NCBI GenBank assembly: GCA_003255065.1
Contig: QAOA01003946.1
Location: 1,674,120-1,738,119, forward strand
Length of the DNA: 64,000 nucleotides
Direction of reading: 5' to 3'
From: Cercis canadensis
Taxonomy: Eukaryota > Streptophyta > Magnoliopsida > Fabales > Fabaceae
Below the pieces are notes generated by a model. That model was not told the origin of the DNA and made no database searches. It saw only the letters and a program-made list of their open reading frames with translations. The position numbers were made by a program, and so were the translations under genes. Of the stretch, positions 1-11,482 are shown in pieces (positions within the stretch are counted from its first letter, which is position 1; every line of letters begins with the position of its first letter).

Positions 1-1740
1 AAGAAAAATAAAATACCAATTTGTTCAAGTATTTATTATGTTATGCTGAACCTGTACTAAATAGAGCTGACAGCTATTCAACTTCTTTCTAAGTGCTTTA
101 TGCCCCAATACTTGAGTGCATCTAATTCATAAGCTTTATGCAGAAAAGAAAAAACTGTCATCTTTGTCATCTTTACCAATAGTAATGCAACCACCTCAAA
201 ACATAATGGAAGAGAAGGATGAGTAATTCTTTTAAGCGCAATCAAACATTATCTTGGGGACACAATTTACTGCTACCTTCCTCAGAAGAATGCCCCAAAA
301 CCAATACTCACTTGCAACTGTTGCATATAATTGTTCAGGGTGAAGAACATCGCATACTAAAATTCATGTTTACATATTGCAATTAGACCTTTATACAATA
401 CTAAATGACAATAATGCAGTGAAAATAATCATTCTTATTGTGGAGCAACATTATTCACCCATTGTACTTCTGCTAACAATAGAGATTAGTCCAAATTAAT
501 TTTGGAAGTCATAATGACAATTGCTAATGAGTCCTTCAGCAAAACAAACTCATATTCCAAAGAAGTAACCTGTTCGTGGTGCCTCAGGAGGTGGCATCCT
601 TAGACCTGGTATGATTCAATAAAAAATCAATCTTCCAAGAGAGTATGTGAAATGGAAGAAAACACCAAAAAATATATATCACCTAGCAGGATGTAAATGC
701 TACTTGATAATCACCCAAAAAACATACAGAAGCAGGAAAACACAAAATAAGGCATAAACAAACAGATAGTGATATTGCTATAATTAGATTTATTCAGTAA
801 AACAGCCGCAAAAAAAAAATCAGAACATGTGTTAGATACATACCTATATAGATGAGGCATCGCATGGTGGAGGAGCTTCAATGTCTGATTTCATATAGAA
901 AAATATCATATCATTGCATCATTCCCTTCTGCTGCTGCTTGGTCTACAATATTAAGTTGACTAAAATAAGAAACAAAATATAAACTAAATGCAAGGGCAG
1001 CTTTTAATTCATTTTCTTTAATTTATTTATTTCTTATCTTTTGTCAAAAAAAACCTAAGTATAATTATCATAGAATGTGTAAGTTAGATTGGTGAAGTTA
1101 AATTTTTCTAGGTATTGCTCATGAATGAATATAACCAATTTGGTATAACTTTAAATTAGAACACACCAGTGAAGTTCAAGAAACTAATGAGAAAGTATTA
1201 GTAAAGTTTGCTAAGCTTAGAATAATTAACTGGCATGGAAATTTAAATATACCCGTTCAAAGTTTCTACCTATAATTGAAATTATTAATACACAGAATAG
1301 AGCACAACTTATTCAGTGCCACCTAAGGGGCAACAACGTTTCTCTTTGAAGGGAAGAGAAAAAGAGAATCAATCAATTACTGCATAGCAGGGGAGCATTG
1401 ATTGATTTGCTTTTTCTGAAGAAATCAATTACTCTGTTAGAAATCAATTTATATTTTGCTTTCTGTGGAGTGTCCAAGAGGGGAGGAGTCTAAAGCAGTA
1501 TTCCAAAATTTCAGAACTGGATTACATTTATGAATCTACCAATATATGATTTGTCACAGTAAGGCGGTGGAAATAGGAGCAAAAAAAATCAAATATCAGT
1601 TTATAATCAAAAGGTTCTCAAAGTTCTTGGTAGAAAGAATCACATAGATCCCCAAAAAGCCAGGGAGAACAAAATTGATAAAGAAAAAGAGAAATTTTCT
1701 AAAAAAATTATCAACACATAGCATCATAAATTTCTCACAG
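1..1740. other. No supportable gene
   Basis: AT-rich sequence with many short open frames and stops on both strands. I see no exon with recognisable protein similarity. It lies downstream, in the minus sense, of the AIPP2-like pseudogene and may hold further decayed pieces of it. Confidence 0.5.
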
Positions 1741-1745
1741 TTGAA
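1625..1745. repeat. Intron-start repeat, copy 1 (partner 5450-5580)
   Basis: About 120 bp here matches 5450-5580 in the same orientation, with small indels. In both places the repeat begins, on the minus strand, exactly where an exon-like segment stops: TGAGAAATTT here and GTAAGAAATTT there. The two flanking exons are unrelated. This points to a shuffled or recombined origin of the fragments. Confidence 0.6.
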
Positions 1746-2900
1746 CCATCACTGAATTCTCAGGCAGCACATTGGATGAAAAAATTAGTAGTTCAACCCC
1801 ATAAAAATTTCCTTTTCAGAGCCAAATCGTTTTCTTTCATGTAATTCAACAGTCTTGTATAGGATGTTCTATGGCTGTGAAAAAGTGCATCTGTATAAGT
1901 AGACAACATAAAAATGAGAATACAATTTACAAAAGGAAGGGCATGAACAAACCTATGAAGATCTTTTGCAAAGAAGTAGAGAGCAATATTGTCTTATGTA
2001 ACAGGCCTGTCCACAAATTGAGATGGCCAAGTACTCAAGCGAGGTAGTTCCTCTAACAAAAGAATACCAGGAAACCTATCCACCGCTTCAAGAACTTTAG
2101 GTGATGACTTAGTTGATAGGTGTGATTGAATCCCATCACAATAACTTGCAAGTTCCTTCACTGCTGTGTATCTGAAATTTGCCTCTGCATGAATCATCAA
2201 ACACAATTAATCTCAAAATGGCAAAGCCTTTAAGTAAAACCAACTGAATAGTTAGACTCAAAAGAAAGTAAAAGGGATATACAACCATATGTAACGATCC
2301 TCTGGAATGGCATTAGTTGCAGAAGTAATTGCCATATTAAACTGGGGCAACTTTCTCAGTTTGGGCATTTCATTGGAAGCAAAATCACTGCATAATTTAT
2401 CTGTTCTCATATCAGTGGTAGCTTCTGCAGGGCACTCAGCTTGCCAACTCTCATTTATTTCCTCTTCATTTGGACAATTCAAGTCTTCATGCGTATACAG
2501 CTAGTTGGTTTTAACCTATATTCCAGTTTTCCACAACTTTGAACAGCATCAAATTTATAAGAGTTGGGTCCTGAAATGACAAGTTGTTTGCAAGACATGG
2601 TTTCTTTTTCAACTTCTACTGCAGTAACACCAGAATCAGAAGCTGGTAAGCATATTGCAGGATCACATAACTCAGAGGTATCATTCCCTTTAGCTGTGTT
2701 CAATTATTTTGCATGGCTAAATTTCTTCAAGGCATCAGGGTGAGAATCCTTTCTTGGGCGAACCTTAGAACCACTAGCATTTGTGTTATCTGAGCACACT
2801 ATTAAACAACAGAGACTTAGACCCCATTCTAGGATCTTTTCCATTTTCATCATTATGAAAAGCTAAATTTCTCGGAACCTTCTGCTTTTGCAGACATTCA
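1741..2900 (-). pseudogene. AIPP2/PHD-finger-type protein, decayed C-terminal half
   Basis: Reading on the minus strand, 2200-1990 encodes a segment with GIQSHLSTKSSPKVLEAVDR and PRLSTWPSQF. This is the conserved block of the plant AIPP2/PHD-finger-like chromatin proteins that pair with ASI1/EDM2. It is followed by DNIALYFFAKDLHR, and near 1860-1745 by ENDLALK and GVELLIFSSNVLPENS, all in the family order. Upstream, 2700-2290 keeps a linker ending PEDRYIW. The gene is broken in three ways. A TAA stop sits between DRPVT and DNIALYFF. One extra A in an A-run near 1825 shifts the frame before FYGVELL. The segment before ELASYCDGIQ is out of frame with the upstream FQIHSSE. No PHD finger is visible in the window. 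The family call is from memory of conserved motifs; the lesions are seen directly. Confidence 0.65.
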
Positions 2901-4950
2901 CCCATTGCTTGCTATCCTTTCAATTTCAAGTCAGTAGTGTCAAATGATCTCAACTCACACAGAGAGCCTGCCAAAAAAACAAAAAAACAAAAACTTCAGA
3001 TTTATGTTTCAATTAAATAACCAAAACAGTAAATATAGAAACCTTGCTCTATACTACAACACATCTAGCTTCCCTCAAATAAAGCACACATGTAATCACC
3101 AAATGTTGTTAACCTATACGCACAACACAGAAAAATATGCAATATGAACTGTCATCCAGCTTAACTGTAGTTCAAAACAGAGCCTAAGAACAAAGGAATT
3201 TTTGTTTTCTATGATTCCTAGTATATTATACTTTTTTGATATACTGATATAGCACTCACACTTGGGTATTGTATTTTTAACATTCTAATTTCGTCCACTT
3301 TCTCTACATGTACCATGTGCAAGGTGCTATTGTTGAATTATGACTTCCTAGGAGGTAATTTTCAAGATCAAGCTTTCACAAATTTGCCAAGTATTTCACA
3401 TTTTGTTCTTATCAAGGGGTTTTTGGTTCTCAAATCAGATCATTTTCTACCCTACCCTTTATGTTCTGGTTTCAAATGTTCTCCATAAAATTATCTTATG
3501 ATCCAGGTTAAGATTCTAAGATAAAGGTTAGAAAATAAAAAAAGCTTAAAGAGATGAACTTAAACATTATGGAAAAACACTATCAGCATAGAAGAAAAAC
3601 TCTACTGCTATGAAATTTGATCAAAGGTTACTTGTTGCCCTAAGGAGAGTAACGAACACAGAGTATATATGTAATGATCCACCTTAAGTTTTTGAGATAA
3701 AGTTTAAAAAATAAGAGAACTTCAACAAATGAACTATGTAACTGCTTAAGTGTAGCTCAGAGCAGAGAAAAAGAAAAGCCATGATTTCTAATACTATCAG
3801 TATAGAAGAAAAACTCTTTCGCTATGAACTTAAACAAATAAACTTAGAAATTATGAAAAAACACTATCAGTATAGAAGAAAAACTCCTCTTCTATGAAAT
3901 ATGATCCGAGCTTACCTGATGCTATAAAGAGTGTAATGAATGAAAGAGTATTACAGAGGAGCTCAAAGGATGAACTGAGAATAGGACCACAAAAGCCTAA
4001 TGTTTGTAGAGAAAATGTTCATTTGAAAGGTTTGGTTTTTTTAAAATTGTTTGACCTGCTTGCCTCTAGCAGTCTTAGTATCATAGAAACACATATAGGC
4101 ACCTTTCAATTATGTGAGCATTGAAAGACTTGTAAGAAAAGAAAAGATATTGCATAGGAAAAGAAACAGATATTGAAGTAGAAGGACCAAAGAATAGAGA
4201 TAAAAAGTTGATGGAAGTGGCTCTGTTGCATCTTTATTCAATTAGCCTCAGTTCACTACACAACAATTCGTTGCAAATGAATCAAATTTGATATTCCAAC
4301 ATCCGTTGTAACCACTATGGCAATTGAAAAGCCATTGAAAAAGCCACTAAGGAGAGCTAAAGAGGTCGTGAATTTACTATTAATACATACCAAAAAAGTT
4401 TCTAGTGAATTATCATGTCAAAATTTATTCTGTAATCTTTCATCATTGATAATTCAGCATAAGCACCAAGGTAAGCATCAACGACATCCACTTGTAGCAT
4501 CAAATGCGTATGATTGGAGGTGATAGATGCACGAATCAGTTAAAGAGTACTGGGTTTAGCCAATCCTTAAGAAATAAAATAAAATCATGATGTTTAGAAA
4601 GAAGAAAACATTAACATTTTCTTATTAACTAACATAGAAAAGAAAATCAAATATAGGGGCCAAGCCATAAAGTCCCAATAGTTTAGCATGGCTAAAATCT
4701 AATCTAATTAACTGTAATGAACCAAATTAACCAACTGACAAAGCTTAAAGCCACTATGACAATTATACAAAAGATGCCCTACGCCATTGAATTAAGTGTC
4801 ACTTCAAAGAACATAAATCTGACATTATCATTTACAGATTTCAACTTATTTAAAAAAAATCATGAAGTAACATTCCTAATTTTTGCAACCAATCACAAAA
4901 ATCATATGTGAAAATTTCAATGACATTCACAGATTCTACTTAAAATATAT
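2901..4950. other. No supportable gene; local tandem duplication
   Basis: AT-rich, non-coding as far as I can see. It contains the 3.5-3.94 kb direct repeats listed separately. Short open frames here show no family resemblance. Confidence 0.5.
3496..3940. repeat. Imperfect direct repeats
   Basis: The block starting GATCCAGGTTAAG near 3502 is repeated from about 3675 as GATCCACCTTAAG. The submotif ACTATCAGtATAGAAGAAAA recurs three times, near 3580, 3793 and 3863, each followed by a CTATGAA-type stretch. This is a locally duplicated non-coding segment. Confidence 0.6.
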
Positions 4951-5165
4951 TAGCTGTAATACTAAGTAGTATTGGATCCAAGTAACATTATCTTTCAAAC
5001 GGGGTCAGGTAAACCAAGCAAACCTTGTCATCCCTCTAAACACTGAAGCCCCTGTGCAGAACCCACTGGTTTTTCTGCAAAGCAATCAGAAATTTCTTCA
5101 TTATCGTGATATAATTGTGCAGTGAAGAAAACATAATAATAAATTAATCATTATCTTTAGCTACA

Positions 5166-5623
5166 ACCAAATTAATCAATTCTTCATTTCTGATTGGCAC
5201 CTTCCCAAGTGAGTAATATATTGCTGCCTGGGAAATATCCAACTGCCAAGAAAAAAGAGAGAGAAAATGAGATTCCAAGGACTACATATATCAAGCATTG
5301 TTTGATTAGATACGGGATTTGAACAACAAACTAATTTCAAATAAGCAATAAAGAATAAAAATGAAGGATAAAAGGGAACCCTCACCATTTTTTGATCAGA
5401 TGTTGGATCTGACATTATATTTGCAAATTGCAATATCTGAAATTTTGTATCCATAAAGAAACATAGAGAAACCTCAAGAATCAGAGAGAACATAATTGAT
5501 AAAGAATAAGAGAAATTTTTTAAAAAAATATCAAGAAATATCAATACACAGCATCAAAAATTTCTTACAGCATAACCAAATAAGAATTCATCCTCCCATT
5601 GCCTTTGGAGCCTTGAAAATTGC
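5166..5623 (-). pseudogene. Three phase-compatible exon-like segments, unrecognised gene
   Basis: On the minus strand three segments sit between good splice signals: 5569-5623 (acceptor TTTGTAG, donor GTAAGA), 5386-5436 (acceptor TTTCAG, donor GTGAGG) and 5242 downward (acceptor TTGGCAG). Joined, they stay in one frame and read QFSRLQRQWEDEFLFGYA, then ILQFANIMSDPTSDQKM, then LDISQAAIYYSLGKVPIRN. I do not recognise the family. A further segment near 5100-5040 may continue it, but in the frame I followed it runs into a stop. It lies among other gene fragments on the same strand, so I treat it as a captured or decayed piece rather than a working gene. Confidence 0.4.
5450..5580. repeat. Intron-start repeat, copy 2 (partner 1625-1745)
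   Basis: Second copy of the repeat described at 1625-1745. It includes a shared run close to AGAGAAATTTT and CATCAaAAATTTCT. Here it forms the start of the intron after the exon-like segment 5569-5623. Confidence 0.6.
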
Positions 5624-6705
5624 CTACAAACGATTCAACATATGAAAAAGGAGTAACCAAGGCAGCTTGCCAAAATAAAAGAAATGAAAGGAAAATAAGA
5701 AAGACTAAAATAAGGTATAGCAGCAAAAGAGGATTTAACTATAAAGTAAGATGTTCTCTTGGTACTTCAGTTGATGTAATTGCAAGATGACTCATTTTGT
5801 ATTGAAATCTAGTTCAAAAAATCAAATCCTAAATGTCATACCATAAAACAGGTAGATATTGTAGTATTTTGGACTATGGAATGGAAAAATAGGATGACTA
5901 TAATCAGCCAACTACCAGTAGAACTTTGATGATCTTTCATATGAGAAATAATTTAGCATGTTCTGCATATAATGCAAGCACAAATGTATATATGCATACA
6001 CATGTACGTGTGAATATATGCATGGATGTGTGTTTCTATTACAGGATGTGCTTGTGTACCTAAAGTAGTGTTCAAAATTTTCAGAACTGGATTACATTTA
6101 ATATGCATTAGAAATTTATTGGAGAGTGATTAGAAACTATAAATACCTAAATAAAAGTTCAATTTAGATATACTCCCTTCTAGAGGTGGTATGCAACTCA
6201 TTCCATGCATTTCTTTTTCTTGTTTCCATCATTAGGCTACACCAAGAATGTAGTAGAAAGTATGAGATTTTCAATTCAAGTTTCAATTTTTTTTTCTTGT
6301 TTTAATCTCAAGAATACATTTTGGTCCCAATAATCATAATAGGAATTGCTAAAGTTTAGAATGCATAGCACCTATGTAAAGTTTAGAATTGCTATAGTCA
6401 AAACCATCATATCAACTTTCTATTATGATTTCACCACAGTCCACATGTTTAATTTTAGCATAAACAATATCCTCTTGGATGTACAGCAAAATTTGAAGGA
6501 TGAACAATAAGAAAGTAGCAAGACAATTTCATCATTGATGTACAGCAAAATTTCTTTAAATGTATAGGAAAAGTGCACGTGAAAATGTCTTTGAAGCATA
6601 GCAACACCAACAATGCAAGATGTCACATACCATATGCAAAAGAGTTTCAAGCCTTAAACACAACTCACCATTACCAATGCAAGATACATTTCGAGCTTAA
6701 CTTAC

Positions 6706-7239
6706 AATAGGATCAGGAGCAGCATCTTGCTTGCACATAATCCATGGAACACCAGTACCAAGCCCTACAGCCATATGTGCTGCCCATTGAGCGTAAGCTT
6801 TACCAGGAGCACCAATTTCATACTTCATAGGTCCATATTCATTTTCAATCTGTACACAAAATTTAAAAAAGAAATGGTAGAAAAAGTTACTACTCCATTC
6901 TAGTCAAGGAATGAAAATCTGAAGTGACTCAATAAAGAAAAAGGCTAATGGATTGTTTATGATACCTGGAATAGAATTATTGGACCACCCTGAGACTCAA
7001 ACAACCTTTTTGCTTTCACCATATCCACTATCTTCTTGGTAAATTTTTGCATTTGAAACTTCATTGCGAAAATACAAAAATAAAATTATTCAAAAGGTAA
7101 TCAAATCAATGAAATAGGAAAAAGTTGAGAAATTTAGATATTCTTAAGGTATAAGGATGAGAACTATTTCAGCTTGAAAGGCACATTATCTGTTGCGAAA
7201 TTCATACCAGGAATGTACTTCAACCAAACAGGGACACCC
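6706..7239 (-). pseudogene. GH35 beta-galactosidase fragment, three exons
   Basis: Plant GH35 beta-galactosidases trim galactose from cell-wall polymers in the apoplast. Three consecutive internal exons are readable on the minus strand. About 7163-7239 encodes GVPVWLKYIPGMNFATDN. About 6966-7065 encodes [18 protein letters not shown] then [11 protein letters not shown]. 6706-6849 encodes [20 protein letters not shown], then [15 protein letters not shown] and [10 protein letters not shown]. The order and motifs match the catalytic domain, and the NE of IENEYGP holds the acid/base glutamate. The frames are open, but the first segment runs CCTTTCAAG into CTGA where a GT donor is expected. No upstream or downstream GH35 exons are seen. 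It is an isolated fragment of roughly 110 of about 840 residues, hence a pseudogene or captured piece. Confidence 0.75.
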
Positions 7240-7498
7240 CTGAAAAGCAATCAAGGAAAGCTCTATAAATATTTGAAGTTCCTATATAAACAAAGGCTTT
7301 TTGTCTATGTCAAAAGGAAAATATCCAAAACTCAGGAATGTAAACCACCAAAAAGGCAAAAATGAAGCAAATTTAGAGGGGGCCCATTTGAGGAAAACAA
7401 ATAAAGGACGCGTGAGCTTGAAAAATCTTGAAAGTAAATATGAGTTGGATCCTACTATAACATAAAAGGAAAATAGTTGGTTCTTCAGATTCATACCT

Positions 7499-7880
7499 TA
7501 AGATTTTCAACAGTTTCCAGGGATTCTAGATCTCTTCCAGCATACTTTATGTGCTGAATAATAGGCAACAAACCTACTCATAAATTTACATTAGTACAGT
7601 CAAGTAACCTAAAGGAAAAACTGTAAAAAGAATTGAAAATCAAAGAATAAAGCCATGATTAGCTCAGATTCTTCTCCTTAAAACTCCTTAATGAGGAATG
7701 CAAACCTGCTGCAAAAACTTGCTTGCATAATGCAGCCAGCCATTCACCATTTGCTTCCTGGCCTCCTTAGAATGTTCTTAGTACAGAAATATCCACATCC
7801 ATCTCTTATTCTATCAATGCTTCACAGACCATGGAATGATTTTCCCATGTCAAGACTCCAGATTTGATGCAATAATTCTC
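7499..7880 (-). pseudogene. Weak exon-like segments, unrecognised
   Basis: The minus-strand segment 7499-7555 lies between a TATTCAG acceptor and a GTATGA donor and reads HIKYAGRDLESLETVENLK. Near 7880-7690 there are coding-looking stretches EYWWDWTENYC and EANGEWLAALCKQVFAAG in different frames. I cannot name a family. The strand is the same as for the neighbouring fragments. The evidence is only open frame, splice signals and protein-like composition. Confidence 0.25.
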
Positions 7881-7989
7881 AGTCCAATCCCACCAATATT
7901 CAAGTGCCAACAATATGATCTGCGAAATTTCTAAAACATGATCCAGAATAAAGGCAATATATCACACTAATCTAACTTTAACAATATGT

Positions 7990-8998
7990 TGAGCTCATCA
8001 AAACGAAAAGGGAAAATTCACCCCTCACAATAACACCAACCATCAAGCAATACAAACAAAACATCAGCTGTAAAGCATTCCACATATCAACATAACACAT
8101 GTATATCACCACCTTAGCAGGAAAATACAACCAAGCAATAGCAAAAACAAACCACTGTATGAACCAACATATCACCAACTTCAGCACAGTCCAACTATAG
8201 AACATCAGGTGATTCGTATTTGTTACCTTTTCAAAACTGAAAATGCATAATAATAATCACGCAGCCAGATAAAAGAAATGGAACATTTAACCTACCAGGA
8301 GATTATACAGTATCAACGGAGACCAGAAATCAACTCAGCAAATCAAAACGAAACAACTTCAACAAACTCTCAACAGAGACCAACCGCTCAATGACTTTGT
8401 TCTTCAGGAATTCAACTGGAATAACTTCAGCCCGGACAACACAAAGCCAACAAATGAGGACCTACTTCTTAAGACGAATTCCAACTTATCTAGCAAGACA
8501 GGACAACTCTCTCTCTCTGTCTCTAAGCCTCTCTCCTATAGGTCTCATCCTACTACCAACCTTCTTTTCAATAGACGTCAATCAGCCACAATTATATTTT
8601 CACATGGCATCCTTAAAATAACATAATCACAATGCCCAATGTAACCAATATCCCAATGGAACCAACATATCCAACAACGAATGTAACCAACTGTAAACAC
8701 ATGTAACCAACTATAATCAATAGCAAGGAATTCAAACACATAAGTATATCAAACCAACCATACCTTCTACAGAAACAAAATTAAAATTTGTCATGGGATA
8801 ATTAAAAAACCACTCATACAACATTCAGACGCAGAAAAATATTCAGAACCAGGCAACTGAAACAACAAACTTAAAAAATACCAATGAGCTACATAAGGAA
8901 CCGTGAATAACATATAGTAAAACCCTAAAATTTAGCCATTAGGAATAAGCATTAACATTTACCCATAATCTTGGGAACTGTACGCGATAAACCATGAC
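7990..8998. other. No supportable gene
   Basis: Low-complexity AT-rich DNA with a short CT-repeat near 8507-8535. Nothing recognisable on either strand. Confidence 0.5.
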
Positions 8999-9006
8999 CT
9001 CCGAAC

Positions 9007-10248
9007 CAATGTTTTAAAAACCGAACCGGTGAGTAAACCGGTGTGGCAAAAAATGACCGGTTGGACCACCAGTCGAACCAGTTTAACCAAAGCTTTTTCC
9101 AAAATTAAAGATTCAAAAGAAAAACATACCTAATGCAACACATAAAGCAACAGTGACATTATAACTCAGATTACTGACTTCAAGAGTGGGAGTAACCTTT
9201 TGATTTGAGGAAGCTTCTTAAGTTTTAACCTATAGTATCACTTGTCACATTCTAATTGCTTTGGTATATTATTATGGATGTGCACAGTTATATGTCCCTC
9301 CTTAGTCAGAAATTTCAGGTAGGCACAGATACAGACAAATTTAAACCATGAAGTAAATTGATTTCTACCATACACGTGGACTCAAAGTATACAAGATGCA
9401 CTTCTCCCAGCTAGTCATTTGTATCACAAGAATCGTGCAGAAGAGAAGAGATTGACCCATATGAACAATTTATACTAACACTTGTCAATTTAACCAATAT
9501 TGCGGTCGTACATTCTTCGCTACTGGAAAAGGAAAAAACACCCTACAACCAATTTCAGAAAGATGGAGTTCAGCCCACTCCAACCTTAATTACCGCAACC
9601 ATACCATAGCTTATAACTCCTTATTCCTTTCTTTTCTATCAATTTCTCGGTAACCAAACAAGGATTGGATCAAATAAGAGAGAGTAGTACCTGGAAGAAA
9701 GTGGAGGAGAAAGCAACAAGGAAAGTAGCGGCTGCCCAGAGAAAAGCACCAAGTGCTATAACATGCGCTCGGTTGTGGCGGACGGCGAGGTAGGCGGCAG
9801 TGGGATAACAAGAGGACTGCACTATAGATCGAAAGAGAGTGAGGAAACCGAGTCCAGTTGGGTCGGAGTGAAGGGCTGCACCCACTTCCTTGTACACACC
9901 GGCGCCGGAAAAGGACCACGCCACCAAGGTTCGGTGCAGAGGGAATGAGGGAGAGTGAGATTAGGCTAGGGATTTGAGAATGGATTTTGGGAAAATAGAA
10001 GCAGAAGGTCGAGAGGAGGGAGGAAGGAGTTCAGCTGTTAGAAACTGGTGCCAAAACGGCACCGTTTTCAGGGAAAATCTTAAAAAAAAAAAATTCTTTT
10101 GTAAACCGACCGGGTATTAAAAACTAATAGCGATTTTTACCGATTTGACTGCCCCACTAATTTTGACCTCTGAATCGAATCGAAATTTAAACCGGATAGC
10201 GGTCCAACCAGTTGAACCAACCAATCCGGTTCAATTTTTAAAACCTTG
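9007..10248. mobile_element. hAT-like non-autonomous DNA transposon carrying a host exon
   Basis: The two ends are imperfect inverted repeats. The left begins CAATGTTTTAAAAACCGAAC; the right, reverse complemented, begins CAAGGTTTTAAAAATTGAAC. Both continue into further CCGGTT and GGTTGGACC-like sequence. The flanks are CTCCGAAC (8999-9006) and CTTCGAAC (10249-10256), an 8-bp target-site duplication with 7 of 8 matches, the length expected for the hAT superfamily. No transposase frame is present. The interior holds minus-strand sequence with an MFS transporter exon plus GC-richer upstream DNA. The element call rests on the ends and the duplication; hAT membership is inferred from the 8-bp length. 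Confidence 0.75.
9691..9915 (-). pseudogene. MFS transporter first-exon fragment inside hAT-like element
   Basis: The minus-strand frame reads GVYKEVGAALHSDPTGLGFL, then LFRSIVQSSCYPTAAYLAVR, then HNRAHVIALGAFLWAAATFL, and ends SSTFFQ followed by an intact GTACTA donor. This is the N-terminal region of the plant Spinster-like major facilitator proteins, the exon containing the first membrane helices. The usual start with LxxxMERADE before GVYKEVG is missing and is replaced by unrelated GC-rich sequence. No later MFS exons lie on the minus strand within the element. It is therefore an isolated fragment, most simply picked up by the transposon. The frame is still open, so capture may be fairly recent. 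Confidence 0.75.
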
Positions 10249-10256
10249 CTTCGAAC

Positions 10257-11482
10257 CCAATAGTTACCCTCAACTCTCAACCAAAATAGAAGTCTTGCCC
10301 TACGCATAACACACTCGAAGGCTACAAAACACACCTAGCTATCGCATTAAATGCTTACCTCTTGAACGACGTCACTTTACCCACCAACCCATTCAAAAAG
10401 AAGATAAAAATTCATTCCAGAACACATGAAACAGCACAGAGGACATGATAAACTATGTTAAAGCAACATCATGACCTACGCCGCCCAAATTCTAGATTAC
10501 ACTCCACTGCCGGCAAGAAACACATCGATTCCCGTAGATTAAACTCCAGATTCCACTTTTCCCACCAACAATCCCCCTCCAAGAAACAATCGGCTGGAGC
10601 CAAAGATCTCCCCCCCTCGCGAGTACCAACTCCACGGATATGCGCACTCGTAGAGAAAATGCTTTCTATTAGAGATATTTAGGGGATTTGTTGAGGACAA
10701 CACAAAGATCTTAGATGACAAGGAGAGGGTGAACAAAAGTCCATGCTTTCCGAGTCATGTAACCAGATTTCGTTCATTTGCACAATCAGAATTTAAATGT
10801 GTCTATCTAAACTTCAATTTGGGTCACTTAAACTTCTTATGCATAACTCGAGTGGGGCAGGGTATGCTGAAATAGTTATTGACAAGATTGTAGTTCTAGT
10901 TAGCTTGTTGCTGACTAGCTTATGTATGAAATCGACAGCCCCTACTTTGTTTTCCAAACTTAGCTTATTGAGTTCTTCAAATAATGGTGTAAACGCGGGC
11001 CATTCTTTTTTATTTAACTCGAATTTCACCACACAAAACAATGTCACAAAGTTGATAATAATTGATTACAGAATTACCATTTTCTAATATCAAATGCCTT
11101 GCATTATGGTTCTTGACTTAGCTGAAGGTTCGTCATTATATAAGATATATAGGTAGCAAGTCAAAAAGAAAAAATAAAAAGGGATACATCATGAGTCGTT
11201 ACGAAAAGAAATAATAAGAGGTGCTGTTTCAGAATGATATTTGGGGGAATAAATTAGATGAAGTTGAATTAGAGAAAGTGATTTGCAGGAGCAGGAAAGA
11301 GGTATAAAACAAACATGACAATATAAGAAAGGTGAGTTTCTAAGGATTACATAGAAGATGAGATTTGCGCAAAAAGACGAAAGGGGGGGTTGATCAAGCA
11401 ACAAAAAAAGGGAGATGAACTACAAGTATATTCTGAGATCAACACTGATAAACCCTAATCCTGTATTGCAATGCAACAAGTG
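10257..11482. other. Intergenic; includes 3' UTR of the LEUNIG gene
   Basis: No gene that I can support. The part next to 11483 must contain the 3' UTR and polyadenylation region of the minus-strand LEUNIG gene. The 10450-10740 stretch is somewhat GC-richer but has no recognisable protein. Confidence 0.5.
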
